64,000 nt of DNA, taken from assembly GCA_039654915.1 (NCBI GenBank), contig CM077595.1, forward strand, positions 83,865,501-83,929,500, read 5' to 3'. This document shows positions 46,930 through 60,800 of this stretch, piece by piece (position 1 is the stretch's first letter; each line of letters starts with the position of its first letter). The position numbers were made by a program, and so were the translations under genes. The notes under the pieces were generated by a model. It saw nothing but the letters and a program-made list of their open reading frames with translations. It did no database searches and was not told the origin of the DNA. The stretch comes from Aquilaria yunnanensis (lineage: Eukaryota; Streptophyta; Magnoliopsida; Malvales; Thymelaeaceae).

Positions 46930-47665
46930 GGGGAAAGTATCAAGTTTCCCATTATAATTTGGCTTCTGGAACGAATTGTCCTCTATACTTTTCTCTGGTT
47001 CCTATATGGTCATTAAAGTTATAATTTAGCCACTAGTGTTACAGTTTGAGATTAAATATGTTACCAACCATTAAAAACTTAACAGTAAATATGGGTAGTT
47101 GTTGATTTTAAAATTTTGAGATACTTATGTAACTTTTAGTAAATTTTAGAAACTTTGTAAAATGATTTTTTTTTTCTATGGCAATTCTTCATTGGATTCG
47201 CCACTGCCTTCTAGAAATGATATTTCAAATTAATCATCGTATTCTAACATTACAGATAATCTAAATTCTGATAAAATGAAATTCACTCATCTAATATCGA
47301 TATGTTTCTGATCACAAGATTCCAAGTATGACAGTTATTCTATTACAAATACTAATATTTAACGCTATCTTCTTCGACATCACTTCCATCATACAATAGC
47401 GGATCCAATAGTGACCAACATAATGATTGATGCAAAAAAAATGAAAATGATAAATTACACAAAATTTTTGAAATTTGTTAAAAAATACATTAATACTTCA
47501 AGATTTTAAAACCAACAACTTCCCACATTTACTATTAGGTTTTTAATAGTAGCGTCCAATTTAGTCCCAAACTATAGCGTTAGTGGTTATATTGGAACCT
47601 TGGAAAGCTAAAGTAGCAATCCGGTCTAAGAGCTAAGCTCTAGTGGGAAATTTGGTACTGTTTCC
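46930..47665. mobile_element. MULE-type element with imperfect TIRs of more than 200 bp
   Basis: The left arm (GGGGAAAGTATCAAGTTTCC, later GGTTCCTATATGGTCATTAA) pairs with the right arm read on the other strand (GGAAACAGTACCAAATTTCC, later GGTTCCAATATAACCACTAA). Pairing persists through TTAAAAACTTAACAGTAAAT to about 47170. The flanks tactggttt and tacttagtt agree at 6 of 9 positions. No coding. Confidence 0.6.
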
Positions 47666-48225
47666 TACTTAGTTTTGGAAAAGCTAAAAAAATGCCAGAA
47701 AAAATTTCTTCGTATTTACAATTTTGTTTTTAAGGAAAACAAAATGGCCTTGGTCTAAGTGGCATCGTGACAAACAAATGTTACTTGACGAATTCATAAC
47801 GTCGCAGGATATATATTCAAAACAAATAAAACTCAGTGGTGCTTTCTTGAATTTGAAAGAAACATAGCGATGAGGGGAGCATTTTACACGAAAGTAAGGA
47901 AACAAAGGCTCAACGCGTAAGTGGCCCTTGAAGTTGTTAGATTTGGTTAAGTTATGCCGTGAACTTTGTGACTCGGTAGCCGGTTTACTCTAGTCCAAAA
48001 ATCCAAACAAAACAATGACGATGGTGTCCATAGGTTGTTAGGGTCCAGATTTAAAGATTAGAATATTACAATTTTATAATTTAAAATAGAAAAAAATATT
48101 CAATAGATTCTATAATCACAATTATGATTCTGATCTAATTCACCACTATGATCCATATAAGCTAAAAACCAAAAAACAATTTCACATAGAGTCTTGATTT
48201 TAACAATCTTAGACTCTAAGAAAAG

Positions 48226-48262
<37 letters not shown>

Positions 48263-49229
48263 GACTGAAATAATCACGTGGCTTATGTGCGGTGCCTTGA
48301 GAAACAAAGATGATAATTTAACTCTATCAAAAATTGAATTCACTCAGACCAACCCTAAATGAACAATATGTCATAACTGAATCCTACACATGGCTTATAA
48401 AGCTATATGCTACGTTCTTTCTCTTCTTCCTAGTCTTCAATCTACTACTATGAATTAGTTAGACTATGGTTGACCTTGATCAACAAATTAACTGTTAGTT
48501 CATTTGACATTTATCTAACTTAAGCTGTCATTTTTTTTTACGAGTCAAAGGACATGACCCACTTATTTGGTGAGCCACCCTAGTTTTTTTTTATACGCAA
48601 AATCAAATAAATAAGAAAATTAAGTAAGGAATGAAGTAGCATAATTGTGCGCTAGAGAACATGAGTAATTCCAAGATGATGGTGCTTGGGAAATGTAACT
48701 ACCTATAGGGTTTCACCATGGGCATATCTTCACTGAAATGGGCCAGCAAGCAAATTATTATTCTACATGGATGCCTATGCGAGCGAATGGCTATCCCAAG
48801 AAGGTGATCGGACTTCCTGTTGCCATTTTATTTTTGGAACCTTTTTATGGTGCCATATCTGGACCCGGGAAGAACTGTTTCTGAAGTTTGGCTGGAAGGG
48901 TAAACTTTCGACTAATTTAAAAACCCTGTGGGCTCACTCGTCCTAACCAACTAAATTTGGAGGGTCACTAGAGCATTTAGGTCCGGAAACAACAGCCACC
49001 ACCACACCAGGTCGGAAGCAGGACGAAAGTTTCAGTGTCCCACTCCCACGTCGCTGCCTTTCAACTCTCTCTCTCGACCCGTCTCTACATCGTCTGCTCT
49101 CGATCGTTCCTCCTCTTCGTCTGTCTCGCCGGCCACGGCTACAACTTCCTCCGGGGTAGCCCCTCCGTCCGTGGCTGAGATCCGCCATTTCTTCCTTCTC
49201 CGAAAGGATACGTCACCTATCGAATCGCG
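47666..49229. other. Spacer and promoter/leader of VAP27, with an (AAT)n microsatellite
   Basis: An AAT repeat of about 12 units lies at 48227-48262. From about 49010 the sequence becomes CT-rich (caactctctctctcgaccc), typical of a plant 5' leader. No other gene is seen. Confidence 0.45.
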
Positions 49230-52200
49230 ATGACTACCGGCGAGCTTGTCAGCATCGAGCCTCAGGAGCTTCAGTTTCCCTGTAAGCTGATGGTTACTTC
49301 TTCAACTTCAATTTTAGGAGTTCTTTGTAGATCTGTTTTCTTATAATCCTGACGCGTTTCTGGCGGTCTTCTGATCCTCTTTTTTTTTTTTTTTTGTTTT
49401 GGTGTTGTTTTTTTCGATTAGTTGAACTGAAGAAGCAGATCTCCTGTTCTCTGAATCTGTCCAACAAGACCGACAATTATGTGGCTTTCAAGGTCAAAAC
49501 GACGAATCCGAAGAAATACTGCGTCAGACCGAACACTGGAGTTGTGCTTCCTAGGACGACATGCACTGTCGTAGGTCTCTTCCTTGCCCTTTCTCATATG
49601 AAATTCCTGCTTACAGGTTAATTTTTTCTAAGTTCTCCTGGACATGAATCTCGTTCCCTTAGGTTTTATCGAATTTAGTTTTCCCTTTTGGTTTTTCAAC
49701 ATTGCCTAATCATACAGTATATTGTTATCTAATTAAGAAGGAGCGAGGGGATGCCCAGAAGATTTTCTGAAAGATAATAGGTTGAAACCCTCAATAAAGG
49801 TTTTCTGGAAGATTGAAAGCCTCAACAGACATAAGGCCGTGAATAACAGCATCCCTTGTAACCCAGAAAACAATAATCTGAAGCCTCAACGAACATTGCA
49901 CTAATTATGTTGCTGAATTATTCGTTTTTTTTGTCATTATTGATTCAGTTACGATGCAAGCTCAAAAGGAGGCACCTGAGGATATGCAGTGCAAGGATAA
50001 GTTCCTACTGCAGTGTGTGGTTGCTAGTCCTGGAGCCACTGTAAAGGACATAAATCCTGACATGGTACTACATTTTCATGATCTCATTACATCACTTTAA
50101 TATGCGAGTTTTGTTAGTCTCAATGATGACCATGTTTTACGTCAAATTTTAGTTTAATAAGGAAGTGGGGCATCAGGTTGAGGAGTGCAAATTGAGGGTG
50201 GTGTATGTTGCTCCTCCTCGTCCCCCGTCACCAGTTCGGGAAGAACCCGAGGAAGGTTCTTCACCTAGGGCTTCAGTTTCTGATAATGGCAATTTGAATA
50301 CCTCAGAGTTTACATTCGTGAGTATTCACTGGTTTTTTTTTTCCATTCTTGTTTTGTTGGTATATCATCCTAACATTAACAAATAACAATTTATGTAGAG
50401 TTCACAACCTCGTGCTGATCAGCATAATCATCAAGATAACTCACCTGAGGTACATATTCCCATTTCAGCATGTTATTTGAATTTGAGGGCTCATAGGAAG
50501 TGTAAGCATTGGTCCAAATGCAGTTGATAGTAGCTAGGTGTCTGAAATCTGCAGTTGCCATATTTTTTTTGTTTCTTTTGATGGTTTTGATATATATAGC
50601 TATCTGAGTTGTGTACCTAGAGTGGATGATGAATATATATATATATATATATATAGCAGCATAATGTGGCAAAGCTTTGTGCTAATTTCTCACACTGTTG
50701 AATCAATTATTATCATGACTCATAAATTTGGTATCCATACGTAACTGATCATTGAATTTACTCATTGATTGAACTTATCAATCATGTCACTTGATATTTA
50801 GAGGTTCTCGGCTCAATCACTAACGATGTGCTTCAGTATCACTTTTGTGGAAAACCTGCTTGCTGATGTGGTAGCTATATTTTTCTTAGTCTAGAATAAT
50901 CTGCAAGAATTGATGATACAAAACTGGATCAGGCCTCACATAAAAATAGATCAGCCTGAAGAATAAGGCCTTCCTTGAGATCAGTACAAGCCATTATGCT
51001 GCATAATTCCTTTTCAGGGGCATATATGAAATGCATTAGGCAATATTGCATTTAATGTAGAACATTTCTCAAATTCTAGGTAATTTCTAATTCAGACAAC
51101 CAACAACGGTGTTCCTGTCAGCTGTAACCAGTTATTGATCAGAACATTGAACTAGAATTGCTTGGTTTGAGTTGTACTATATTGTGAGTTATAGCTAGAC
51201 CAATATCTGTTGATTGCTTAAGACTCTTGCTGGCCTCATCCCGTGGCAAGTATTGTTTTGACCATTTATGTCTTTCCCTGGAAATTTGTTTTTTGAGCAT
51301 CATCCACTGTTTAGACCTTCTCAAAGTCATCCAACAATCAATGAGCTTGTGCATTTCTATTTCTTCTTGCCATCTAGATGTTTCTCTTTCCAAGAAGCAC
51401 CACCTAAATTAATCACAAACTTTGGGGCTTAGACCATGTTAAGTTTTGCATATTGGGCTTAACTGGAACACTTATGAATAAACATGAGAAGACATGAGCT
51501 GATATATAAGATGAGCTACTCAAGACACAATAACGTGATGAGCCCAAACAAACCCAAATCCTTTAACGAAGATGACCTGATTTAACTTAGAAATAAACTA
51601 ATCCTAGACCTAAAAATAACTCAACACCTAGATGATCCAAAATTGGAGCAATCTGAAATTTTGTCAACCCTTAGATTAGTATTGATCTGATGATCTGATC
51701 AGTTGACAACCTTGTCAACTCTATACCTGTAATGTTTCAACTCGAACTCGACTTGATGGCTCCACTATTCCATCTCTACTGATGAGGCGTGTTCTCTGTT
51801 GAGATTATTGACTTTCGATATATCATTGTCAAAAAGAAGCATGTTCTTGACTTGTTGGCCATTGTTCGCCTGATGACATTATGATAGTTTAGGCTTTACT
51901 TGATGGAAATGATGGAGATATGGGAGGGGAAATGCTTCATACGATCATTTACTTAAATTATGGGAAAACATGATTTCAAGGACTACCATTGTGTTCCTCC
52001 TCCTCCCTGCATTTTCATAGTTCCTATCAAGCAGAACCTTACATTGGAAGTTGTTACCATATCGACTGTTAGCTTCTAGTTTTCTAAGGTCTTCCCTTTC
52101 CCAGCCCCCAAGTTAAAGCTTTCATAAAAATCAAATGTTTGTGACTGTTGTATATAGGTTTCATTCTTTATGGTCCTAATCTGAAGGCTTATTGCAGCCA

Positions 52201-52762
52201 AGAGCATTAGTTTCAAAGTTGACCGAGGAGAAAAATTCTGTGATCCAGCAAAATAACAAGCTTCAGCAAGAATTGGTGAGTGAAGTGTTTTACATGTTTC
52301 TTGTAGGAAGCTGCTTTTGTAAAATCTTGCTTTGTGTATGTCTTTAAATTAAAAAAGTTTGAGTACATTGTCTCATTGCAACAATAGAAGTTTGTATGCC
52401 TACATTATTAGTATGCTAGTCGTATGGTTGACTCACTGAAATAATAAAACACCACATCGCATAGAAGGCTGAACCCTGGCTTATACTTGGAGGGGGTGAG
52501 TTATCTGTAGGTAGATTATGTAACAAAATGTCTTACGTACCCTCAACTCTTGCTTTATTCTGAGCATCGGCGGGGAAAAAAACTCAAGTGTTTGAAAAGA
52601 GAAGGGGTTAAAGTCGATATGGTGATTAATGATATTGACCATGATTCGCAGGATCTTTTGAGGCGTGAAGCGAGGAGAAGTCAGGGTGGCATTCCTTTCT
52701 TGTATGTTCTTCTTATCGGGTTGATTGGCATCATCTTGGGATACCTTCTCAAGAGGACATGA
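49230..52762 (+). CDS. VAP27: VAP27-type VAMP-associated protein (ER contact-site receptor)
   Basis: Seven exons: 49230..49281, 49422..49574, 49949..50064, 50153..50317, 50399..50449, 52198..52275, 52652..52762; 241 residues, close to Arabidopsis VAP27-1. Residues 7-125 are a major sperm protein domain: LVSIEPQELQFPFELKKQ, the FFAT-binding face FKVKTTNPKKYCVRPNTG (about 40-57), VTMQAQ and CKDKFLLQ. A Pro/Ser-rich linker (APPRPPSPVREEPEE), a coiled coil (LVSKLTEEKNSVIQQNNKLQ and QELDLLRREARR) and a C-terminal tail anchor (residues 218-241, GIPFLYVLLIGLIGIILGYL) follow. VAP27 proteins sit in the ER membrane and bind FFAT-motif, actin and lipid-transfer partners at ER-plasma membrane contact sites. 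Intron 5 is 1.75 kb. Exon 2 has two overlapping donors (GTAGGT); only the second keeps frame. Confidence 0.93.
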
Positions 52763-53268
52763 CCCGACCAAGGTAGAACGTAGAAATTCTTAAAGATCAA
52801 AGTGTTAGGTCCAAGCTTTTGTCCAATGCCTCGTACTGGTCCCTATTGACGTGAAAACATGTCTAATCTGACTGATGAGGAGCAACTTTATGGTTGTCTT
52901 ATTCTGAACTGGTGGTGGAAAACATTTTTCTTGACTTGCTGTTGTGTGTATGGGAGCGATCCCCAAATTTGTTCAATAATCCATAAAGAACGTCCATATT
53001 TTGAACGTAAGTGTTTATTAACATATCAAACATCTTCCCAACAACGGACTAGATAATTTAACCAGACATAAAACGAATCAATATGGCTAATGGCAGCATG
53101 AATGCTCCTCAATACAGTCATACATAAAAGGAAGAATATTCTACAAAGCTCAGGAGCAGTCGAAGGATCAATGGCGGCTGAACATATGCAACAAAAGTCA
53201 GAAAGCTGCACTCTGCACAACGGGTACTCTCCTAATCCATATTTCAAAGCATTCAGCGCCATGTTGCA
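52763..53268. other. Convergent 3' UTRs of VAP27 and the EF-hand gene
   Basis: The two stop codons face each other 506 bp apart. The open frames here have no recognisable similarity. Confidence 0.45.
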
Positions 53269-56200
53269 TCACGAATTCTCGGACGTTTGTAACATGTTGC
53301 ATCTGCTGACAATCTTCCGGAAGTCATCCAAACTTAGCTGCAAAGAAATCATCAACCAAGCTTAGAAACTACCATGTTAATGAGCGGAGGAACTATATTA
53401 TGTCAAGATTCTCAGCTACGGTCATGCGCTTTGATCATCTATTCTCATTACATCATCCTTTATACGTACAGCTACATAGACAATACAAATGCAAGTTAAT
53501 CTGAGAAATTATAGATAGATGATTGGACATAACTACAAACCTTTCCATCCCCATCAGCATCAAAACAACGAATCATGTCAGCAATTTCTTTATCTGTCCA
53601 GACAAAATCATAAGCCATTGCTACTTTCTCTAGATCTCTTGCACTGATGCATCCTTTTCCAGCTTCTGCATGTCAAATATGCCTTTCATCAATAAAAAAA
53701 TTTGCATCTCATTCAATGGTGACAAACAGCAGAAATTGTGAATGCCCTACATAAACATGGTTCTTCAATTATTGTTGCAATGTTTATACTATTGTGAAGC
53801 CTTAAAGTATGAAGATCTAGCAATGATGGAATTGAATTTCTATTCTATTTACTGAATTGCATGAAATTTGACCGAGTACCATATAGGTAAGTTAATCAAT
53901 CAATCAACCAAAGTTTTAATCCCCACTATTTGACTCGCCTATGCAAATCATCATCTCCATCCTGGTTGATGGAGGCAAGCTCCTTCAAAAGCTAAGAGAG
54001 CAAGATCTCTTTGTATAATTTCTACCCAAGTATGTCTAGGCCTACCCTGTAACATCTTCTTCCTCATACATATTGCTTATAAATCTTATGTACTGGGCAA
54101 AGATTGGTCTATGCTGAATAAAGCAAACGACCGAAGACAATTTTCACCAAGTTGTACCCAACTAGAGCTACTCTTACCATACCCCTAATACTCTCGTTCC
54201 TAATTTTATCAGTTTACATATATCCACTTATCAGCAACACAATATTATCATCTCTGCTAAATTTATTTTCTTTACATTTTTGCCATTGCCCAACACTTCA
54301 GACTGTAAAGCATGGCCAGTTAAATAACCATCCTGTAGTATTTCCCATACTTTGTTGGCACAATACTATTTAATACTCCCTCCATCCCATGTTCTTTACT
54401 TGATTCCAGAATGGCACACAATTTAATAAAGAGAAAAAAATTTCCTCCTGTTTCTAGTTTCGCCTTTCTACTTTTGCACACAAATTAAGAAATGGAGAAC
54501 AGTGAATGTTAAAATGATAGTTTTAAGGGTAATGTGGTAAAGTGATTTACCAAATATGAAAATGGTGCAAAAACTTGGCACAACTCAAAATAGTAAATGT
54601 TGCAAAGAATGTGGGACGAAGGGAGTATAAGTTTAGCGGTACTTACAACTTGCTTTGAGGAAGTTTAGTCCCCCTTGAGCTGCATATGCACTAAAAATAT
54701 TTAGATCTCCTCTCCTATGACTGAATTGACCATTATGATCCTAATGCTTGTTCTCTTTACTTCTGCTACCTCATCTCTTGGACTAGTCTAGGATTATCTT
54801 GCTGCATCCCTATTTTTCTACTTACCTGAATACCGAATTTCATATCACAAAATTTCTAATGCTCTAGCCTTTGCTCCTACCAACTGCAGTTTCCTGTAAA
54901 CAAGCTATATCAACTTTCCTTCTATGGTCCATTATTTCTAGGAACTTTACTCTTAAAAATCTTAGATTTAAAGTAACTAACAGTATTCCCTACAATAAAC
55001 AAGCTTAACCACTTGTCCATCCAAACAGATGTAACCTTTTATTTTCACCACACCAGAAGCTAATATGGCGTGTCACTTCCAGCTAAGGACCTATCTATCC
55101 CTTATCCACTTTATACAACACTTGTGGTCTGGTGAAGTACATCACAAGTGGGGGATGCCCCCTCTGAAATATGCTGTGTCCTCAGTTATGACAAGTTTCA
55201 ACACTGGCTATAACCATGTATATTCAAATGATTCATAATGGATTATCATCAAACTACGGAAAGAAGCATGCATTTTTTAGTCTTGTAACAATCAATGAAA
55301 TCTGTAAACCATAAGGATCCATGCTAAAAATTTATAACCGAATCACAATTGTGTAGAAATGCTTCCTCTGCTGCTAGAAGGAAACCAATGACCAAGCCAC
55401 GAGTAATCTATCCTTGGGGGAAAAGAAACCGAAAAAATTGGCAAGTGAAAAGACATTTAACCTTTTTCAACAAAATGCAATCACTACTGTGATCATGACA
55501 ACCTAACATTTGTCTAGTTCTTCAAAACTGCTTCAGCACAAGACCATTGCCCCAATTTGTTTCTCATGCAGAAAGGACACAGCGAGTTGTGCAAATAAAG
55601 ATAGTAATTTGACTGAGCTTCAAGAACAAGGGTAGAACACATCTGGCCCCCAGATAAAATAAAGAGTTTCAATCTAGAAACCCAAAGTTTAGAGAGAAAA
55701 TCTCAAAACAATATTGATCAGAAGTTCAATTGTCTTTCTTGAGTACATCACAAGGCCTTCTATCAGGCTAAAAATCCCTATGCCTAAAGTTCTCCTTTCC
55801 TGGCAGCACTAAACAAGTAAGTTGAACAAAAATAGAAATAGGAAACTCATAATTAATTATAGCTAAGAAATCCAATCCCATTGATATCTTTTTCCAACAA
55901 AAGATCTCTAAAGAAATCCTAGTTGATATTAAAATTAAAAAGGACACTAATTAACCTAATAAAATCCTAAATTAACTCTTAAACCAAGGAATTAAAATAC
56001 CCTAAAATAATTATGAAAATCATGGTAAAATAATAAAGCGTAAAAATTCCCATCCGGGTCAAGAAAGGATTTTACACTTCAAATTTAAACCTAACCATGA
56101 ATCATTCCTGATAAAACTTCTAAGGATAACTTAAAAAGCAATCATCAGTTCCATTTTCCAGGGTTATAAATCACATAATGGATATCAATTTCTTGCGCTA

Positions 56201-57510
56201 GGGAGATCATAAAATACCATCAAACTGAAAGAAATGGATAACCATTTCATCCTCAGTCATCTGTTGCCGACTAGTGAACTGCAATGCAAGAAAGCAGAGC
56301 ATCAAGCAAAGATGATATAGGACTAGAACACTGAACACCAATGCAGGCCCAACACAAACCGATTTTTTCCTCTTCATGCGAGAATTTCCCTTCCTTTCAC
56401 TGAATGTAGATTCAGGCCCATTCCTCTGTACAGCAGCAGCATCTTTAGCAACATCTTGCAGAGAAAGCGCAATCGCCTGAATAAAGACGCACAACAGGGT
56501 CACTACGAGCTGGACGATCGATTGATAATAGAACAAGGCTTAAAAGATTTTCCTTCAAATCAACCTTAGCTCGCAAATTAATCCATGCATCACAATAAAA
56601 GAAAACTTCAGTAAACTCTTGGAACTTCCCTTTTAGCAGGATGCCAATACTAACCTTCAAAAGTTCTTCATCATCCTCAACATAATCCGAGCTACTTAAA
56701 TGCTTTTCAACAGATGGTGTCTTCCTCTGTTTTGAAACTTTATTTTTTACCTGGAGATTAATCAACAACTTAGCAAAGACTAACCCTTAAATATTCAGGA
56801 TTATGAGTTGAACGATTGATTAATCCCCAGCTCTTTCGAAGAAGTTGAATATATTTCTTATATGGTGACTGCATTTTGAATTATGATTCGGATCCCACTA
56901 ACATTGACGGAAAATCTGTGTTCTTTTCATCTAACATCATTAAAAAAGGGATAAAAATAGCACTATACATGGAATAAAAAAAAAAAGATAAACTAAAAAC
57001 AATGATCAGTCCCAAAACTTCATCTAAATATCTTAATGGAACCCCATTCAATAAATTTCTTGATCCTTGGCTGGGGAGTAACAAAATTGAAAGCAACGGA
57101 AGAACCTTTGTTTTACGAGACCGAGAAACCTTGCTAGCCAAGAAGTCCTCGTCTTCATCATCATCTTCCTCCTCAACCGCATCAAGGTCATCATCACGCT
57201 CGTGATCGTCGTCATCGGGCCTGTAATCTTCGTCCTCCTCGATAACCTTGCGTTTCCCTTTGTGCTTGCTTGAGCTCCGAATCGAATTCTGAGAAGAACC
57301 CATTAGAGAAGACGCCATTTTGGACAGACCCAGAGCCTCCATTCTGGCTCGGTTCTCCGCAATTCTGGCCAGCCTCTGCTTCTCGTAGTCCGATATCTCT
57401 TGTTTTCCATTGCTTCTAGGCTCATCTTTATCTTCCTCTTCTTCTGAAGTTAACTCTTTTTCACTACCATTTTCTTCTGATTCCGAGCCTGTGATTCGAT
57501 CTTTGCTCAT
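53269..57510 (-). CDS. UIM plus centrin-like EF-hand protein with an acidic N-terminal region
   Basis: Six exons on the minus strand: 57510..57106, 56750..56655, 56476..56360, 56278..56218, 53665..53541, 53337..53269; phases close, 290 residues. Residues 1-135 are acidic and low-complexity, with a helix YEKQRLARIAENRARMEALG and a basic patch SSKHKGKRKV. DDEELLKAIALSLQD (about 161-175) fits a ubiquitin-interacting motif (acidic patch, A..S). Basic KGNSRMKRKKS could be a nuclear signal. The C-terminal EF-hand pair resembles the end of centrin: loop 1 (226-237) DEAGKGCISARD lacks most Ca ligands; loop 2 (262-273) DADGDGKLSLDD has D1, D3, D5 and G6, with Asp rather than Glu at position 12. A role in chromatin or ubiquitin signalling is only a guess. 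Intron 4 is 2.55 kb and holds a Stowaway element. Confidence 0.82.
54376..54625. mobile_element. Stowaway-type MITE in intron 4 of the EF-hand gene
   Basis: The ends are CTCCCTCCATCCCATGTTCT and AATGTGGGACGAAGGGAG between TA dinucleotides (54374-54375 and 54626-54627). Confidence 0.82.
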
Positions 57511-57812
57511 TTCTGCTTTTTGGATGTTGGCCGTTCACTTTGGGGCTTTGTGAGGGTTTTTCATTTTTGTTCCAGTTTCCACCCTCCAATCTCCATTCCA
57601 GTTCCCACCACTTCGTTTTCCCAAGGATAGGAGGGAAAGTATTTGACCCTAACCCGAAACCCAATTTTATTTTGTGGGTTATGATCGGGTTGAAGAGATG
57701 AATAAGTGTTATATGGTTAAACTTGAAATTGACCTGTTTAAAAAGTAAAAAATTGAGTTGGTTCAAGTTAAACATAAATCCACCTGAAATCAATCTAAAT
57801 ATTAGGCACACC
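57511..57812. other. Upstream region of the EF-hand gene
   Basis: Leader and promoter of the minus-strand gene. GGGTT/AACCC-rich sequence near 57650-57780 may be the edge of an older repeat. Confidence 0.35.
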
Positions 57813-60800
57813 TAGGGATGTGCATAGAACTCGGTTAACTTGCAAAAGCATAGAGACCAATCCACACCAAACCAAATAATATGCGGTTTTATGCAGTTAT
57901 GGTTACGGTTCGGGTTTACAAATCTTAAAATTGAATATCAAATGGTACAATCACGACTTTTGAATATCAAAACCGATAAAAGCTGCACCGGACCGATAGG
58001 AGATATATAATAAAATGTAAATTAAAATTATATACCTAATTATTTAGTTCTCCCTCTCTTTTGATTTTTATTTCTTTCAAATTTTATATTTTTTCATGAA
58101 CTGACATGCTGGGTCAATAATACTGGGCCTAAATACACTACTCACATATATTCACTGAGCCTAAATAAACTGTTTTCTAACATTAGGCCACTAAAATCCA
58201 ACATATGCTACTACTCTCTACTCACTCACGACACACACGGGACTGGGACAGTGAGCACACAAGTCAAAAGACTCAAACCAGACACATACATGACATCCTT
58301 TAGCTCGCCTTGGCCTCTTTCTCTCTGTCGCTAACTTTCGATTCAAACACACAAGCAAACTAGAATCGATGGCGGCACGATAAGCAGGCCTCAAAATTGA
58401 AAGACTCAAACCAGACACATAGGACACAACCTAGCAGCCCCAGCCCTGCACACCCCCAGCTCACGTCACGTCGTCGCCTTGCATTCTTCTATCTTTATCA
58501 CTGACTTTCGATTCACATACAAAAGCACACCCTGAGCTCGCGTTGCCTCGTGTTCCCCTCTCTCTGTCTTGTGGCCCTTGCTTCTCAACTAAACTCTTGT
58601 CAGGATACACCTTCCAAATTGAAACGTTGCCAAATAGGATTGGATTGATTAGTAAGAAAATTTTTCTTAATTTTTTTCTAAGGTATGAGTTTGAAGATAA
58701 TATATCAACTATATGATCAATTAACCCCAATTCATTTTGTTTAGATCCATCTCAGGAGAGGCAATTGATGTACTTAGTTGTGTCGCAATTAAATGAAATA
58801 AAGTAACAAAGGGCACTTCTGCAATTCTACTAAATGTATTTGATTCGTAAGGAACATGAGTATAAGTTGGACTAATGATTGTTGGCCATTTATTTGTTAC
58901 ATGTCTCTAGTCAGGTCATATTGTTAAACCATGGACGAAGCAATAGGTTTCTGGATGGCTGTGTGTGTGTGTGTGTGTTTTTTTCAGGGGGGTGTAGGGT
59001 GTTAGTATCTTGGATAATTTTTTATGCTTGTAGAATATTATCCGAATGTCAAATGGAAATAATATTTTGTCAAATATATATGGATGTTGATAATGGAAAC
59101 TTGACACTTGATTGAATATTATTTATAATGGATAAAAGAAAAATCATCAAAACCCGTCCAAAATCATTCAAAACCATGGTAATGATTAAAATATATAAAC
59201 CCATCCAACATATTTTGATTTTGTTGGTGTAGGAGACATGGCCACAGTGAATGATTCCACCATGAATGTTGATGATTCCATCACAATGCAACAAGCAGAA
59301 GCAAAAGATACTCAGACAAAAGATTCCACCATGAATGTTGATGAGGGACGACAAGGTAAGAGAAAAGTTTCTTCATTGGTTTGGGAACATTTTAAGGGAC
59401 TACTTTGTGATAATAAGGATGAACAAATGACAAAGTGTTTCAATTGTGGTATAAATTATAAATTCCCTTATAGAAATGGTACAAGCTCATTATGGGCTCA
59501 CATTGATTGGTGTTACAAGAACTTGTATAATGTGAGTGGTGATAAAAAGCAACAACTCATGGGTTTTAAAAGTGAAAGAAATGCTGGGAATGGTACAACT
59601 ACTATTACTAATTGGAAAATTGATCAGGAAGCATGTAGGAAAGCTTTAGTTTGCATGATTATTGTTGATGAGCTACCTTTTAAAAGGGTTGAGCGAGATG
59701 GTTTTCAAGATTTCATGAATGTTGCTCAACCTAAGTTTCAAGTTCATTCACATACTACTGTGGCTAGATATTGCCTTCATTTGTATTTGTAAGAGAAGAA
59801 AAATACAAGGAACTTCCTAAAGACAAAAACACAAAAGGTATGCCTTACCACCGATACTTGGACATTAATCCAAAATATGAGTTACATGTGCTTAACTATC
59901 CACTTTATTGATGAAGAATGGAACTTGCATAAAAGAATTCTAAACTTTCGTCCCATTCATAGTCATAAAAGTGAAAAGGTTGGTAAGGTACTTGAAAAAT
60001 GTTTGCTTGATTGGGGGATACAAAAAGTATTAACTATAACAGTTGACAATGCCGCTTCTAATGATCTTTGTCTTTCTTACTTGAGGAAAAAACTGAAAGA
60101 TGGAAGTGTTTTGAATGAAGAGTTTCTTCATATGAGATGTTGTGCACACATTATTAATCTTATTGTGAAAGATGGTTTAGGAGAGATTCATGATTCTATT
60201 GTTCGTATTCAGGGAGCTGTGAGGTATATTAGATCTTCTCAAATTAGGTTAAGAAAATTCAAAGAAAGTGTTGAAGCTGTAAAGATCGATTGTAAAAGGC
60301 TTATTTGTTTGGATGTAGGGACTAGGTGGAATTCCACTTACATGATGTTGGATGCAGCTTGTAAGTTCCAAAATGCATTTGAGAACTTACGAGACCATGA
60401 TTTTCAATATCAGTATGATCTCTTGGATAAGAATGACAATCCTTCAGATGATGATTGGGAAAATGCTAAGACAATGGTTCAATTCCTAAAGCGGTTTTAT
60501 GAAAAAACAAATCATGTATCAGGATCATTATATGTGACTACCAACAATTTTTTTTCATGAAATTTATAGAATTAAGGTGGCATTGAATAAGAAGAAAAAT
60601 AGTGATGATGCTATTATGAAATTCATAGCTGAAAAAGTGATGCACAAATATGAGAAATATTGGGGGAATATAAAAAACATGAATGCATTGCTCTTCATTG
60701 CGGTTATCCTTGATCCTAGATACAAGTTTGATTTTGTTAAATGGAGTTTTATCAATACTTATAGAGTTGAAAAGGGGGCTGAAATAGCTACGTCGGTAGA

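Noticed and set aside
48943..49188. Minus-strand Arg/Gly-rich frame upstream of VAP27
   Set aside because: It is the complement of the CT-rich VAP27 leader.
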